Below are positions 28,934-38,224 of a DNA stretch of 52,008 nt, in pieces; the stretch's first letter is position 1; each line of letters starts with the position of its first letter. The stretch spans positions 1 through 52,008 of the forward strand of contig JAAUOM010000016.1 of assembly GCA_012034865.1 (NCBI GenBank), given 5' to 3'. The notes beneath the pieces were generated by a model. It ran no database searches and was not told the DNA's origin. It saw nothing but the letters and a program-made list of their open reading frames with translations. The DNA comes from Acaryochloris sp. CRU_2_0 (GTDB taxonomy: Bacteria; Cyanobacteriota; Cyanobacteriia; Thermosynechococcales; Thermosynechococcaceae). The translations under genes and the position numbers were made by a program.

Positions 28934-29572
28934 ATGCAGATGGAACATTTTCAGCAGGAAGGGTATGGAATTGTACCCCAGCTTTTGTCTGTCCAAACCT
29001 GTGATAACTTGTGTACCCGGTTAGCAGAAGTCACTGAAACTCGGCCAGGAAGCAGACGGTTACTGGAACAGGACTGGTGTCGAGATCTAGCCAGAAAGCT
29101 GAAAACACATCCGCTGATCTCAGTTTTTCTGGGATCTAACTCAGTAGTTAATCAATGCACTTATTTTGATAAATCTCCACATCAGAATTGGTTAGTTCCA
29201 CTTCATCAAGATGTGAGCATTGCTGTTCAACCTAATTCTGCGGCTGTGCAATGGGGAGGGGTGGTTAAAGAAGAAATCACCTTTGTGCAACCCTCCGTGG
29301 GGATTTTAGAGCAACTAGTTGCCTTACGTGTACACCTAGACGACTCTACGCCTGTCAATGGTTCTCTGAAGGTGGTGCCTGCATCTCACCGTTATAGTCG
29401 TTTAACTGCACCAATGATTCTTCAACTTCGGGCTTTGTATGGGGAAGTATCCTGTCTGGTGCCTAAAGGCGGAGTGCTAGTAATGCGCCCTCTGTTGCTG
29501 CATGGATCCTCTAAAATGACGGGTTCCACTCAGTGGCGAGTGCTGCTTTTTTATGTGGTCCTCCCCAACTGA
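28934..29572 (+). CDS. Phytanoyl-CoA dioxygenase (PhyH) family protein
   Basis: A 212-residue member of the Fe(II)/2-oxoglutarate oxygenase superfamily. The metal-binding H-x-D is in LHQDVSIAV near residue 90 and the distal His is in LLLHGSSK near 190. A C-terminal Arg for 2-oxoglutarate is plausible in QWRVLLF. Substrates of bacterial PhyH enzymes vary and cannot be read from the sequence. It is the last gene of the wzc-cysC group, so modification of a polysaccharide, lipid or amino-acid substituent is possible. It converges on ffh. Confidence 0.78.
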   Translation: MQMEHFQQEGYGIVPQLLSVQTCDNLCTRLAEVTETRPGSRRLLEQDWCRDLARKLKTHPLISVFLGSNSVVNQCTYFDKSPHQNWLVPLHQDVSIAVQPNSAAVQWGGVVKEEITFVQPSVGILEQLVALRVHLDDSTPVNGSLKVVPASHRYSRLTAPMILQLRALYGEVSCLVPKGGVLVMRPLLLHGSSKMTGSTQWRVLLFYVVLPN

Positions 29573-29629
29573 ATGATGGTCTTATCTGGCATCAGGTCGT
29601 TTAAGTTTTGCTCAACCTTGGTCATGCTC

Positions 29630-31054
29630 TTATAAATCGCCAAACCCTTTTCTTTTTTTGGTTTTTTTCTTTTTACCCATGCCGCTACCTTGCCAGCCGC
29701 CTGATCGACCTCCACCGCCAAAGTTACCTCCACCTGCTGGCGACATCTGTGGCATTTGACCTTGACCCATTTGCTGCATCATTGAACGCATCCGCTGGAA
29801 TTCTGTGACCAACTTACTGACATCATCTAGAGCATAGCCAGAGCCTTTGGCAATCCGACGACGACGGCTAGGGGAGTTAGCCAATAACTGAGGATTACGC
29901 CGTTCCTCTTTAGTCATGGAATTGATCATGGCTTCCGTCTGCTTCAGCTTCGTTTCTCCTTCTTGGAGCTGATCGCTAGAGATTTTGTTCATACCAGGAA
30001 TCAACTTCATGATCCCCCCTAAAGAACCCATCCTTTTGAGCAGGCGCATTTGCTTGAGAAAATCCGTGAAGTCAAACTCAGCTGCCAGAATCTTCTGTTG
30101 CATTTTTTCGGCATCGGCGATATCCAGCTCTTCTTGAGCTTTTTCCACCAAGGTCAGCACATCTCCCATCCCTAAAATCCGCGATGCCATCCGATCAGGG
30201 TAAAAGGGTTGCAGGGCTTCTACTTTTTCACCGACCCCCACAAATTTAATGGGCTGACCCGAAATTTGACGAATGGAGAGGGCAGCCCCTCCACGCGTAT
30301 CTCCATCCATTTTGGTGAGGATTGCACCGGTAATCCCAATTTCGTCATGAAAGGTATGGGTTAAATTGGCCGCCTCTTGCCCGGTCATGGCATCGACTAC
30401 CAGCAAGGTCTCATCGGGCTGAATCGCCTTTTTGATATTGGCCAGCTCTGCCATCATTTCTGGGTCAATTTGCAGACGACCTGCCGTATCTACAATTACC
30501 GTATCGACTTTTTGCTCCCTAGCAGCGGCTAGCCCCTGGCGGGCGATCTCCACGGGGTTGGCATCGGCACCCAGTTCAAAGACGGGCACATCAATTTGCT
30601 GGCCCAGGGTGACGAGTTGATCGATTGCGGCTGGACGATACACATCTGTAGCCACCAACAAAGCAGTTTGCCCTTGCTTGCGTAGATGCAGAGCCAACTT
30701 AGCCGTTGCTGTGGTTTTACCCGTGCCTTGCAAGCCAGCCATGAGGATGACGGTGGGGGGCTGTTTGGCCTCAGCTAAAGGAGCATTCGTAGCCCCCATC
30801 ACGTCTACCAGTTGATCGTGAACAATTTTGATAAATTGCTGATCAGGACGGACGCCTGCCAAGACTTCAGCCCCCAGGGCTGAGGTTCGTACCTCTTCGA
30901 TAAAGGCTTGGACGACCTGTAAATTGACATCTGCTTCCAATAGCGCTCGTCGGACTTCTCGAAGCGCCTCCTGGATATTGGCCTCAGAAATCTTATCCTG
31001 ACCTCTTAAGGTCTTCCAGGCCGATTCTAGCCGTTCTGACAGAGCCTCAAACAT
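29630..31054 (-). CDS. ffh: Signal recognition particle protein (SRP54 homolog)
   Basis: The GTPase of the signal recognition particle, which binds signal sequences and 4.5S RNA and targets ribosomes to the membrane. The N domain (about 1-90) leads into the G domain with GLQGTGKTT, DTAGRLQIDPEM and TKMDGDTRGG. The Met-rich M domain follows (MRLLKRMGSLGGIMKLIPGM, QMGQGQMPQM). Distinctive is a Gly-rich then Lys-rich tail (GGGNFGGGGRSGG, GKKKKTKKRKGF). Length 474 is normal. It lies 57 bp downstream of sqdX on the same strand. Confidence 0.96.
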   Translation of the reverse strand: MFEALSERLESAWKTLRGQDKISEANIQEALREVRRALLEADVNLQVVQAFIEEVRTSALGAEVLAGVRPDQQFIKIVHDQLVDVMGATNAPLAEAKQPPTVILMAGLQGTGKTTATAKLALHLRKQGQTALLVATDVYRPAAIDQLVTLGQQIDVPVFELGADANPVEIARQGLAAAREQKVDTVIVDTAGRLQIDPEMMAELANIKKAIQPDETLLVVDAMTGQEAANLTHTFHDEIGITGAILTKMDGDTRGGAALSIRQISGQPIKFVGVGEKVEALQPFYPDRMASRILGMGDVLTLVEKAQEELDIADAEKMQQKILAAEFDFTDFLKQMRLLKRMGSLGGIMKLIPGMNKISSDQLQEGETKLKQTEAMINSMTKEERRNPQLLANSPSRRRRIAKGSGYALDDVSKLVTEFQRMRSMMQQMGQGQMPQMSPAGGGNFGGGGRSGGWQGSGMGKKKKTKKRKGFGDL

Positions 31055-31111
31055 AGCAATTACCTATTTTCCAGATATCTATTGTGACATAGGAACGACA
31101 GGTCCTAATGC

Positions 31112-32275
31112 CTACTTGGAGGAAAGGGATGCTGAAGAGTGGGTTCCTACCGCCGGTGTTGGTTGTTGTCCCAAGACAGACTGATAGTATCCCTGAAGTT
31201 GCTGGGTGGCAGCAGCCCATCCCCAGCGCTCAGCTTCAAGTCGGGCACTGTGCCGGATGGCTTCCCGTTCCTCAGGGTGATCAAGTAAGCGTTGAGTAGC
31301 TTGAATAAAGTCTTGGTCGTCCTTGGGATCAAAGAGGTAGCCATTGGCACCATCTTCCACAATATCGGTAATGCCACCAGAACGAGCGGCAACCACAGGG
31401 CAGCCAGCGGCCATGGCCTCTAATAACACTAAGCCCAGCGTTTCGGTGCGAGAAGGAAACATGAAACAGTCGGCTGAGGCAAAGGCTGAGGCCAAGGTTT
31501 GCCCCGACATATACCCTGAAAAGTAGGTTTGAGTGCCAGCAAAGTGTTTTTCTAATTCTTGCCGATAGGGACCATCGCCGACTAGGGCAAGGCGAGCAGT
31601 TGGCATGGCATCTAGGACGAGCTTGATCCGATCAATTTCTTTTTCGGCAGACAATCGTCCCACATACAACAGTAGGGGGGCGTTTGGGTGACCCTGACTG
31701 AGGAGCGATCGCATCTCCGGGGACGCCAAGTGAGGCCCAAACGTATCGATATCCACCCCCCGTTGCCAGAGGGCTAACCGTTGAATCCCTTGCTCACCTA
31801 ATTCCTCAACCATGGCGTTGGAGGTACATAGATTCAGCAATGCCTGATTATGCCCTGCTTTGAGCAGTTCCCACAACACCCCTTCCAACAGGCCGAGGCC
31901 ATAATATTTCAAATAATGGGGTAAATGGGTGTGGTAAGACGCCACCAAAGGAATATGGTGCAACTTACTGAAAAATAAACCTGCTAAGCCCAAGACAGCA
32001 GGATTGACCACATGGACTAAATCGGGCTGAAATCTAAACAGGGCATCACCAATAGCAGGGCGAGGCAGGGCTAACTTGAGTTCGGGATAAAGGGGGAGGG
32101 GAAATGCCGATATCCCATGCACTTGTGCCCCCTGATACTCGGTAATACCTCCGTCTGGGGAAAAGACGATGACTTGATGCCCATCTTTTTGTAAATGAGC
32201 AACGGTATGACAGAGGCGAGTGACAATCCCATCTACTTTAGGGAGAAAGGTTTCGGTAAAGAAAGCAATTCGCAT
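31112..32275 (-). CDS. sqdX: Sulfoquinovosyltransferase (sulfolipid synthase)
   Basis: A GT4-family GT-B glycosyltransferase that moves sulfoquinovose from UDP-sulfoquinovose to diacylglycerol, the last step of SQDG synthesis for thylakoids. The N-terminus MRIAFFTETFLPKVDGIVTR is typical of SqdX. Also visible are LVASYHTHLPHYLKYYGLG, the donor-site LLYVGRLSAEKEID, and the retaining-GT motif SRTETLGLVLLEAMAAGCPV. Length is 387 residues. sqdB (UDP-sulfoquinovose synthase) is not in the window. ffh follows 57 bp downstream. Confidence 0.92.
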   Translation of the reverse strand: MRIAFFTETFLPKVDGIVTRLCHTVAHLQKDGHQVIVFSPDGGITEYQGAQVHGISAFPLPLYPELKLALPRPAIGDALFRFQPDLVHVVNPAVLGLAGLFFSKLHHIPLVASYHTHLPHYLKYYGLGLLEGVLWELLKAGHNQALLNLCTSNAMVEELGEQGIQRLALWQRGVDIDTFGPHLASPEMRSLLSQGHPNAPLLLYVGRLSAEKEIDRIKLVLDAMPTARLALVGDGPYRQELEKHFAGTQTYFSGYMSGQTLASAFASADCFMFPSRTETLGLVLLEAMAAGCPVVAARSGGITDIVEDGANGYLFDPKDDQDFIQATQRLLDHPEEREAIRHSARLEAERWGWAAATQQLQGYYQSVLGQQPTPAVGTHSSASLSSK

Positions 32276-32876
32276 AGATTGCAGTGGCGGGGTAATCAGT
32301 AAAGGATCACAGTCATCTTCAGTAGACCGTGAGCGGTTTGAGGGGGTCGGCTCAAGTGCCTTCTTCTCAAAGTACCAGGAAGTCGGGATGTTTAGAACTG
32401 TTTTCTATGCAAAGTTACTCCATGTTACTCATCATTACCGCCACGTCCGTTTTCAGTTGCGCTCCAATTTCATCTTCAACTACGTCCAAAGCGCACACAC
32501 CCACACTTACCCGCACAAGATGTTCTGACACCATTACAACTCAAAGCTCTCATTACTAAGACACCGAAGGTTCCCAAAACACTGACGCTTGCATGGTCTG
32601 TTAAAGCAGTTGCAAGACTCGGAGGATATCTCGAGCATTGTTGCAACACACCGATTGTAATTCAAGTGCTGTGGAAAGGATGAGCTAAATTAAATGAACT
32701 GATGGAGGGGTGGCAGTTGGCCACTCAGGAGACTTAACGGGAAAAGTCAGATCCTGAACACCTCAAAAATTGGTTTACCCATTGCTGCTACGGTGCCTTA
32801 TAAACTCTGAATCTGCTGTATCTGTGTTGGAGATTAAAGACTTCTGACCCCAGCCTAATTGATGAAGACAAGATCA
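32276..32876. other. Intergenic region between sqdX and the RibD-C gene
   Basis: Apart from the transposase scrap at 32528-32737 I see no gene. Several short frames here lack any family resemblance. The region is probably remnant mobile-element DNA. Confidence 0.4.
32528..32737 (+). pseudogene. IS4-type transposase C-terminal remnant
   Basis: The plus-strand frame encodes LTLAWSVKAVARLGGYLEHC, then TPIVIQVLWKG, a TGA stop at 32681, and AKLNELMEGWQLAT to a TAA at 32735. The ARLGGYL - VLWKGW - L-x2-MxEGW pattern is the C-terminal end of IS4/Tn5-like transposases. The in-frame stop and missing N-terminus show it is dead. Confidence 0.6.
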
Positions 32877-33569
32877 TTAACGTCGGCGGCGGTAGTGTAG
32901 AAAGACTTCATTCTCAATTTGTTTAACCGAGAGTAACTCAAGCCAAGGGGCGTCTTGTTGCAGCCAACCTTGACCTGCGACAGGTGTGGGGGTTGAAGCT
33001 CCACCGAGTAAAAGGGGGCATACTGTAAGGTGCAGTTCATCGACCAGATCATCTGCTAACAGGGCTGCCACGATTTGACCACCGCCTAGGACTGCCAGCT
33101 TTTCAATTCCCAAAGGTGTCATTGCTTGCAACGTCTTTAGCCAATCAATGGTGTGGTTCGGGGTCTCATCGGTGAAAATTTGCTGAAAATGAGGTTGGCC
33201 TTGCCAGGATTCGGCTCCTGTAGATGTCGTCACCAGCCAATGGGGCACGGCTTGTTGAAAAAACCGGAGAGTGGGATCTAAATGACCAGAGCGGGTGCAA
33301 ACAATCTGAGCAGGCTGTTCTGGCTGACCTCGCTCTAGGCGGGCGGCAATCAGTGCTGGTGTGACCACGCGCATTGCCGTTTCTCCAGCGCGCAGGGTAG
33401 CAGCCCCAAATAAAATGCCATCCGCTGCCGCAACTTGGCATTCTAGATGTGCATAATCTGCAGAGGAACCAAATTCTGGCGGAGAATGTTGGACATCCGT
33501 AATTTTGCCATCGGCACTCATCGCTAAGACAACAGTTGTCTTGGGGCGGTGGTGTGTTGCGTTGGCCAT
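32877..33569 (-). CDS. RibD C-terminal-like reductase
   Basis: A stand-alone RibD-C / dihydrofolate-reductase-like domain of about 230 residues. It begins TTVVLAMSADGKITD, has GILFGAATLRAG and the NADPH-binding LAVLGGGQIVAALLADDLVDEL, and ends LHYRRR. In riboflavin synthesis the domain reduces the ribosyl pyrimidine intermediate; stand-alone cyanobacterial copies are usually annotated as RibD family. The deaminase domain is absent. ATG 33569 (MANATHHRPKTTV) is preferred to a start seven codons upstream. It is divergent from the acyltransferase gene. Confidence 0.8.
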   Translation of the reverse strand: MANATHHRPKTTVVLAMSADGKITDVQHSPPEFGSSADYAHLECQVAAADGILFGAATLRAGETAMRVVTPALIAARLERGQPEQPAQIVCTRSGHLDPTLRFFQQAVPHWLVTTSTGAESWQGQPHFQQIFTDETPNHTIDWLKTLQAMTPLGIEKLAVLGGGQIVAALLADDLVDELHLTVCPLLLGGASTPTPVAGQGWLQQDAPWLELLSVKQIENEVFLHYRRRR

Positions 33570-33654
33570 CTTCTCAACCTTCTCAGTCAATGATAAAAAA
33601 GCTGCTCTCGTAGGGTAGTGTGATCAACAGTGACGCCATAGGGAGCTTGTATCC

Positions 33655-35064
33655 TTGCCCCAGTTTGTTTCTCAAGCCCAACCCCCCTTAGCCTTTATCC
33701 CGCAGTCTCTCAATCCGATGGTAGTGGAAGCGGTGCGGTTTCTGCTGCCGCTCTGGCTACCTTGGAAATTATCGATCGCCTCTGTTAAGGCTGACAATCT
33801 AGATATCTTAGTTCAGCTTTACCAAGAATTTCAGGCCGGGAACACGCGATTTCTGATGGCCTTTCGGCATCCTAGCACCAAAGATCCCTTTGCCATGTCT
33901 TATATGCTGTGGCGACTCGTCCCCCAAGCGGCTCGTCAAGCGGGCATTACCTTTAAAACCCCAACCTATAGCCACTTTATTTATGATCGCGGTATTCCCT
34001 TGTGGGCTGGTCAGTTTGTGACCTGGTTATTTCCGCGTTTAGGCGGCACCCCCATTCTTAGGGGCAAGGCCGATCGCCTGGGATTACGGGCTGCCCGAGA
34101 TTTATTTGCCAATAGTCCCTATCCCATTGCCGTTTCCCCAGAAGGGGGCACTAACGAGCACAATGAAATCGTCAGCCCCTTAGAACCGGGGGTAGCCCAG
34201 ATGGGCTTTTGGTGCGTTGAAGACCTTCTCAAAGCCGGACGATCCGAATCCGTTTACATCGTCCCTATCAATATTCGCTACAGTTATAGTTCTCCGCCGT
34301 GGGAGAGGCTGAAAACCCTGATGGCTGAACTAGAAGTCCAACTGGGATTAGCCGCTATGCCCGATCCTGCTCCCCAGCTTTTGAGTGATCCGCAAGCGGA
34401 TAGATTGTACAGTCAGGTTTTGCGGGTGAGTGAGCGCCTCTTGGAGGAGATGAATACTTTTTATAGTCGCTATTATCATCTCTGCCGACCGGCAGGTGAG
34501 GAGAAAACTCTGGAAATCAATGGCATCCCTGATCGAAATGCCAATCTAGCCTTCCAACTCAAACAGCAATTAGATGTCGCCTTACAAGCGGCTGAGACCT
34601 ATTTTGGTCTGCCCAGTAAAGGGGATTTCGTGGATCGCTGTCGGCGTTTAGAGCAAGCGGGATTTGATCGCATTTATCGTCAAGATTTGGCGACCCTCAC
34701 CCCCCTAGAGCGAGGGATGGCTGATTGGCTAGCCCAAGAAGCTAGTCTCAGAATCGGCCATATGCGCTTGGTGGAACGCCTCACCATGGTGAGCGGCAAT
34801 TATATTCTGGAGAAGCCCACGGGCGATCGCTTTGCTGAGATTATCTTGATTCTGTGGAAAATTATTACCTACATCCAAGGGGGAAACCCTTTCGATCCGC
34901 CCAATTTGGGAGCGCAAACGCTGCACATGGCCATTGGTGACCCTATTTCTGTCTCCGATCGCTGGCCAATGTATAACCGAGATCGCCGCAGTGCCAGAGG
35001 GGCAGTTGGCGAATTAACCCAAACCATCCACACCGCTCTCACGGATATGGTGACCCAAGCTTAG
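33655..35064 (+). CDS. PlsC-like 1-acyl-glycerol-3-phosphate acyltransferase family protein
   Basis: A 469-residue protein with an acyltransferase domain in the first half. The catalytic H-x4-D is in FRHPSTKDP, then FIYDRGIPLW, GGTPILRGK and SPEGGTNEHN, matching blocks I-III of glycerolipid acyltransferases. The C-terminal ~200 residues are extra compared with plain PlsC (about 200-250) and have no catalytic motif I recognise. The start is probably TTG 33655; ATG 33718 would leave the catalytic domain intact. A role in phospholipid or glycolipid acylation is inferred. glgC begins 88 bp downstream. Confidence 0.78.
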   Translation: MPQFVSQAQPPLAFIPQSLNPMVVEAVRFLLPLWLPWKLSIASVKADNLDILVQLYQEFQAGNTRFLMAFRHPSTKDPFAMSYMLWRLVPQAARQAGITFKTPTYSHFIYDRGIPLWAGQFVTWLFPRLGGTPILRGKADRLGLRAARDLFANSPYPIAVSPEGGTNEHNEIVSPLEPGVAQMGFWCVEDLLKAGRSESVYIVPINIRYSYSSPPWERLKTLMAELEVQLGLAAMPDPAPQLLSDPQADRLYSQVLRVSERLLEEMNTFYSRYYHLCRPAGEEKTLEINGIPDRNANLAFQLKQQLDVALQAAETYFGLPSKGDFVDRCRRLEQAGFDRIYRQDLATLTPLERGMADWLAQEASLRIGHMRLVERLTMVSGNYILEKPTGDRFAEIILILWKIITYIQGGNPFDPPNLGAQTLHMAIGDPISVSDRWPMYNRDRRSARGAVGELTQTIHTALTDMVTQA

Positions 35065-35152
35065 CGGCTCTTAATCAATTTGCTCTTGTCAACTGCAACA
35101 GACCATCCGACACTGGAGAATGGAGGCGATTGGCAGTGAAGGGGTCATTTGT

Positions 35153-36445
35153 ATGAAAAAAGTCTTAGCAATCATTTTAGGTGGGGGTGCTGGTACCCGG
35201 CTATATCCGTTGACCAAGCCACGGGCGAAGCCTGCTGTATCTTTAGCAGGCAAATATCGCCTGATTGATATCCCCATGAGTAACTGCATCAACTCCGAGA
35301 TCAACAAGATCTACGTGATGACCCAGTTCAATTCCGCTTCCCTCAATCGCCATGTTTCCCAAACCTATAACTTTTCTAGTTTTAGCGATGGATTTGCAGA
35401 AGTCTTGGCTGCCCAACAAACCCCAGAAAACCCCAATTGGTTTCAAGGCACCGCCGACGCGGTTCGCCAATATCTGTGGTTGTTATCAGAATGGCGGGAG
35501 GTGGAGGAATTGTTGATCCTCTCTGGGGATCATCTCTATCGCATGGACTACCGGGTCTTTATTCAGCGCCATCAAGAAACACAAGCGGATATCACCTTAT
35601 CGGTATTGCCGATTGACTATGCACGAGCCTCCAGTTTTGGTCTGATGAAAATCAATGAGGCAGGTCGAGTCATTGACTTTAGCGAAAAGCCCGAAGGCAC
35701 TGCCCTAGAAGAGATGCGCGTGGATACCACCACCCTGGGACTGACGCCAGAGGAAGCCCAGCAAAAGCCGTTTATCGCCTCTATGGGCATTTATGTGTTC
35801 AAGAAAGACGTTCTCATTGAGCTGCTCCGGCAATATCCAGAATCAACGGATTTTGGCAAAGAAATTATCCCGGCTTCGGCTCAAGATTACAATGTCCAAG
35901 CCTACCTCTTTAACGATTATTGGGAAGATATTGGCACGATTGAAGCCTTTTTTGAAGCCAATCTAGCCCTGACGCGCCAGCCCCAGCCCCCCTTCAGCTT
36001 TTACGATGAAGAAGCCCCCATTTATACCCGTTCGCGGTATTTACCCCCCAGTAAGTTGCTAGATTGCCATGTGACAGAATCCATTATCGGGGAAGGCTGT
36101 ATTCTCAAAAACTGCCACATTAATCATTCGGTGTTAGGGGTGCGATCTCGCATTGAAGCTGGATGTACCATCGATAACACTCTGATCATGGGGGCTGACT
36201 ATTACCAACCCTTTGCAGAAAACGAACCGGGTTTTGAACATACTGAGGTTCCCTTGGGGATTGGCCAAAATACCACAATCAACCGAGCCATCATTGACAA
36301 AAATGCCCGGATTGGCCGCAATGTCAAAATTATCAATAAAGATAACGTCGAAGAATCCAACCGCGAAAATCAGGGATTTTATATTCGCAGTGGCATCGTG
36401 GTCACCCTCAAAAATGCTGAAATTCCCGATAACACGATTATTTAG
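35153..36445 (+). CDS. glgC: Glucose-1-phosphate adenylyltransferase (ADP-glucose pyrophosphorylase)
   Basis: Makes ADP-glucose for glycogen, the committed step of carbon storage. The N-terminal nucleotidyltransferase domain begins [20 protein letters not shown] and includes [35 protein letters not shown] and [10 protein letters not shown]. The C-terminal left-handed beta-helix ends [17 protein letters not shown] with the conserved effector-site lysine region. It is 430 residues, as expected. ATG 35153 is the family start; the in-frame ATG at 35120 would add 11 residues. Confidence 0.96.
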   Translation: MKKVLAIILGGGAGTRLYPLTKPRAKPAVSLAGKYRLIDIPMSNCINSEINKIYVMTQFNSASLNRHVSQTYNFSSFSDGFAEVLAAQQTPENPNWFQGTADAVRQYLWLLSEWREVEELLILSGDHLYRMDYRVFIQRHQETQADITLSVLPIDYARASSFGLMKINEAGRVIDFSEKPEGTALEEMRVDTTTLGLTPEEAQQKPFIASMGIYVFKKDVLIELLRQYPESTDFGKEIIPASAQDYNVQAYLFNDYWEDIGTIEAFFEANLALTRQPQPPFSFYDEEAPIYTRSRYLPPSKLLDCHVTESIIGEGCILKNCHINHSVLGVRSRIEAGCTIDNTLIMGADYYQPFAENEPGFEHTEVPLGIGQNTTINRAIIDKNARIGRNVKIINKDNVEESNRENQGFYIRSGIVVTLKNAEIPDNTII

Positions 36446-36507
36446 GAACGTGATAAGTTTTGTAGATTTGGGTTACCCCTCAAATCCATCCTGACGGACT
36501 ACTAGGC

Positions 36508-37488
36508 TTACGGGTAAATGTGGGTCACGGGTTGACCTACTGGAATACCTTCCCGTTTTTCTGTACTAAGGTTTTGAAGCAGTGTTTCTCTTTCTTGATG
36601 GGACAGCAAGCGATCGCCTGCCTGGGCATTCATAGCTGCTTGCTGAGGGGATTTCGCCCCTGGAATTGCCACAGGATGTGCCGAATGAGAAATTACATAG
36701 CGCAATGCTGTGGTTGCCATGTCCTCACTGGGTTTCAAGTAACTTTGTAGAGCAGTGACAGCTTCAATGTTCTGCTTAAGTTTTGCCTGCTTTGATTCAT
36801 TTTTGTGCCACTTTGCCCGGATTGTATCGGTAAAGATGGTCTCTTTGCCATACTTACCTGAGAGCAATCCCTGACCCAAAGGTCCCCGCACTAAAACTGC
36901 AATGCCATGATCTAGGCAGTAGGGCAGCATGTGTGATTCAGCTTTGCGATTGAGAAGGGAGTAGTCGAATTCCACAATGCTACAGGTTTTGTTGGCATTG
37001 AATCGCTTCAGTACTTCAAAATCATTGGTAGAAATTCCGTAAGCACGGAGATACCCTTTCTCCTTCATCTGTTCAAAAGCTTCAAGATAAACCGTGGGAT
37101 CTTCAATATCTCCCTCATGGCAGAGGACGGCATCTGCCCAATCGGTTCGCATTCGGAAGAGAGCAGCTTGCAAACAAAGACGGATATTGTCCACATTCTT
37201 GGGCAATCCTTCCCCGGTGCGTCGTCCCCAGCTACCGATTTTGGTAACGATATGGACGCGATCTCGGATGCCTTTGAGGGCTTTTCCCAAGCGCTCTTCC
37301 GATAGTCCGTAAGGGATGCCATAGCCCTCTGCGGTGTCAAAGAGATTTACGCCATTTTCAAAGGCACTGCGAACCGTTGCTAGCGCTACATCTTCTTCGA
37401 TATTGCCCCACTGATTGCCAATATTCCAGGTACCCATTCCAATCGTTGAAATATTCCAACCTGTTGTACCAAATTCACGATATAGCAT
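36508..37488 (-). CDS. Aldo/keto reductase, last gene of the glycosyltransferase operon
   Basis: A 326-residue NAD(P)H-dependent oxidoreductase with the AKR (beta/alpha)8 barrel. The catalytic tetrad is visible: Asp and Tyr in LFDTAEGYG, Lys in IVTKIG and His in VLCHEGD. The nucleotide-binding segment AIPGAKSPQQAAMN is near the C-terminus. The start is ATG 37488, immediately behind a strong AAGGAG. It lies 28 bp downstream of the histidine phosphatase gene. The substrate is unknown. In this context reduction of a sugar or of a moiety being exported is possible. Confidence 0.85.
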   Translation of the reverse strand: MLYREFGTTGWNISTIGMGTWNIGNQWGNIEEDVALATVRSAFENGVNLFDTAEGYGIPYGLSEERLGKALKGIRDRVHIVTKIGSWGRRTGEGLPKNVDNIRLCLQAALFRMRTDWADAVLCHEGDIEDPTVYLEAFEQMKEKGYLRAYGISTNDFEVLKRFNANKTCSIVEFDYSLLNRKAESHMLPYCLDHGIAVLVRGPLGQGLLSGKYGKETIFTDTIRAKWHKNESKQAKLKQNIEAVTALQSYLKPSEDMATTALRYVISHSAHPVAIPGAKSPQQAAMNAQAGDRLLSHQERETLLQNLSTEKREGIPVGQPVTHIYP

Positions 37489-37516
37489 GGATATACTCCT
37501 TAAGATATTCAAAAAA

Positions 37517-38224
37517 TCATACTTTTGATGCCATCCATTTCTCGTTCAGGTGTCCTGTCCAATTCAAGCTTTCCAATTGAGCCGAAAGAGTATTCCCCTG
37601 GAAAAATTTCAGGACACTGATCCCACAGTTGGATTGTTTGAGGGAATGATAGTAAGCAGGCTCCAGATGCAATGCTGTATTAATCAAAGCCCGATTGGTG
37701 CCCGAATGGCTGACTACTAGTAAGGTTTGTCCAAAATGGCGCGGTAAGATGTCCTGCCAGAATTGCTGCGATCGCCCATAGAGATCGCGCACAGGATAGG
37801 TGCGTTGTTTCGTCTGCGGATCTGCCATCGTAAATCGGTGGGGATATTGTTTCCAGCACCGATAGTCTTCTGCAAACTCAGTCTGCACTTCTTTATGAAA
37901 GCGCCCTTGCCAAGCTGGTAAATCAATCTCGCGTAACTGCCAAACGACGTGAACATCCTGCAAATTGACTGTGGGCGTCATCATCGATAGCATTTCGCTA
38001 GCCGTCTCCTGCGCCCGTTTTAGGGAACTCACATACAGCGCATCAATAACCACCCCACTCAAAAACTGGCCTGTTTGCCGAGCCGTAGCTTTTCCGAGTT
38101 CCGTGAGAACGGATTCATCACTACTGCCCTGATGTCTTTCTTGCTCATTAAAGGTACTTTGACCATGACGCACTAGGATGACTCGCGTTTCATGGGCAGA
38201 TAGGGTTTCAAACTTCCAGGACAT
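37517..38224 (-). CDS. Histidine phosphatase family protein (phosphoglycerate mutase-like)
   Basis: A branch-1 histidine phosphatase of about 235 residues. RVILVRHGQSTFNEQERHQG carries the phospho-accepting His of the RHG motif. ELGKATARQTGQF, YVSSLKRAQETASEM and the second catalytic His in LVVSHSGTNRALI complete the active site. ATG 38224, preceded by AGGAG, is chosen over an upstream ATG at 38278. The start overlaps the ABC transporter gene by 17 bp, so the two are translationally linked. It may dephosphorylate a sugar- or lipid-phosphate in the pathway; the substrate is not evident. Confidence 0.85.
   Translation of the reverse strand: MSWKFETLSAHETRVILVRHGQSTFNEQERHQGSSDESVLTELGKATARQTGQFLSGVVIDALYVSSLKRAQETASEMLSMMTPTVNLQDVHVVWQLREIDLPAWQGRFHKEVQTEFAEDYRCWKQYPHRFTMADPQTKQRTYPVRDLYGRSQQFWQDILPRHFGQTLLVVSHSGTNRALINTALHLEPAYYHSLKQSNCGISVLKFFQGNTLSAQLESLNWTGHLNEKWMASKV

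Noticed and set aside
32220..32559. Short plus-strand frames after sqdX
   Set aside because: They overlap the sqdX start on the other strand and show no family pattern.
36465..36486. GATTTG/CAAATC hairpin after glgC as a terminator
   Set aside because: The stem is only six pairs with a ten-base loop and no T-run on either strand; support is too weak.
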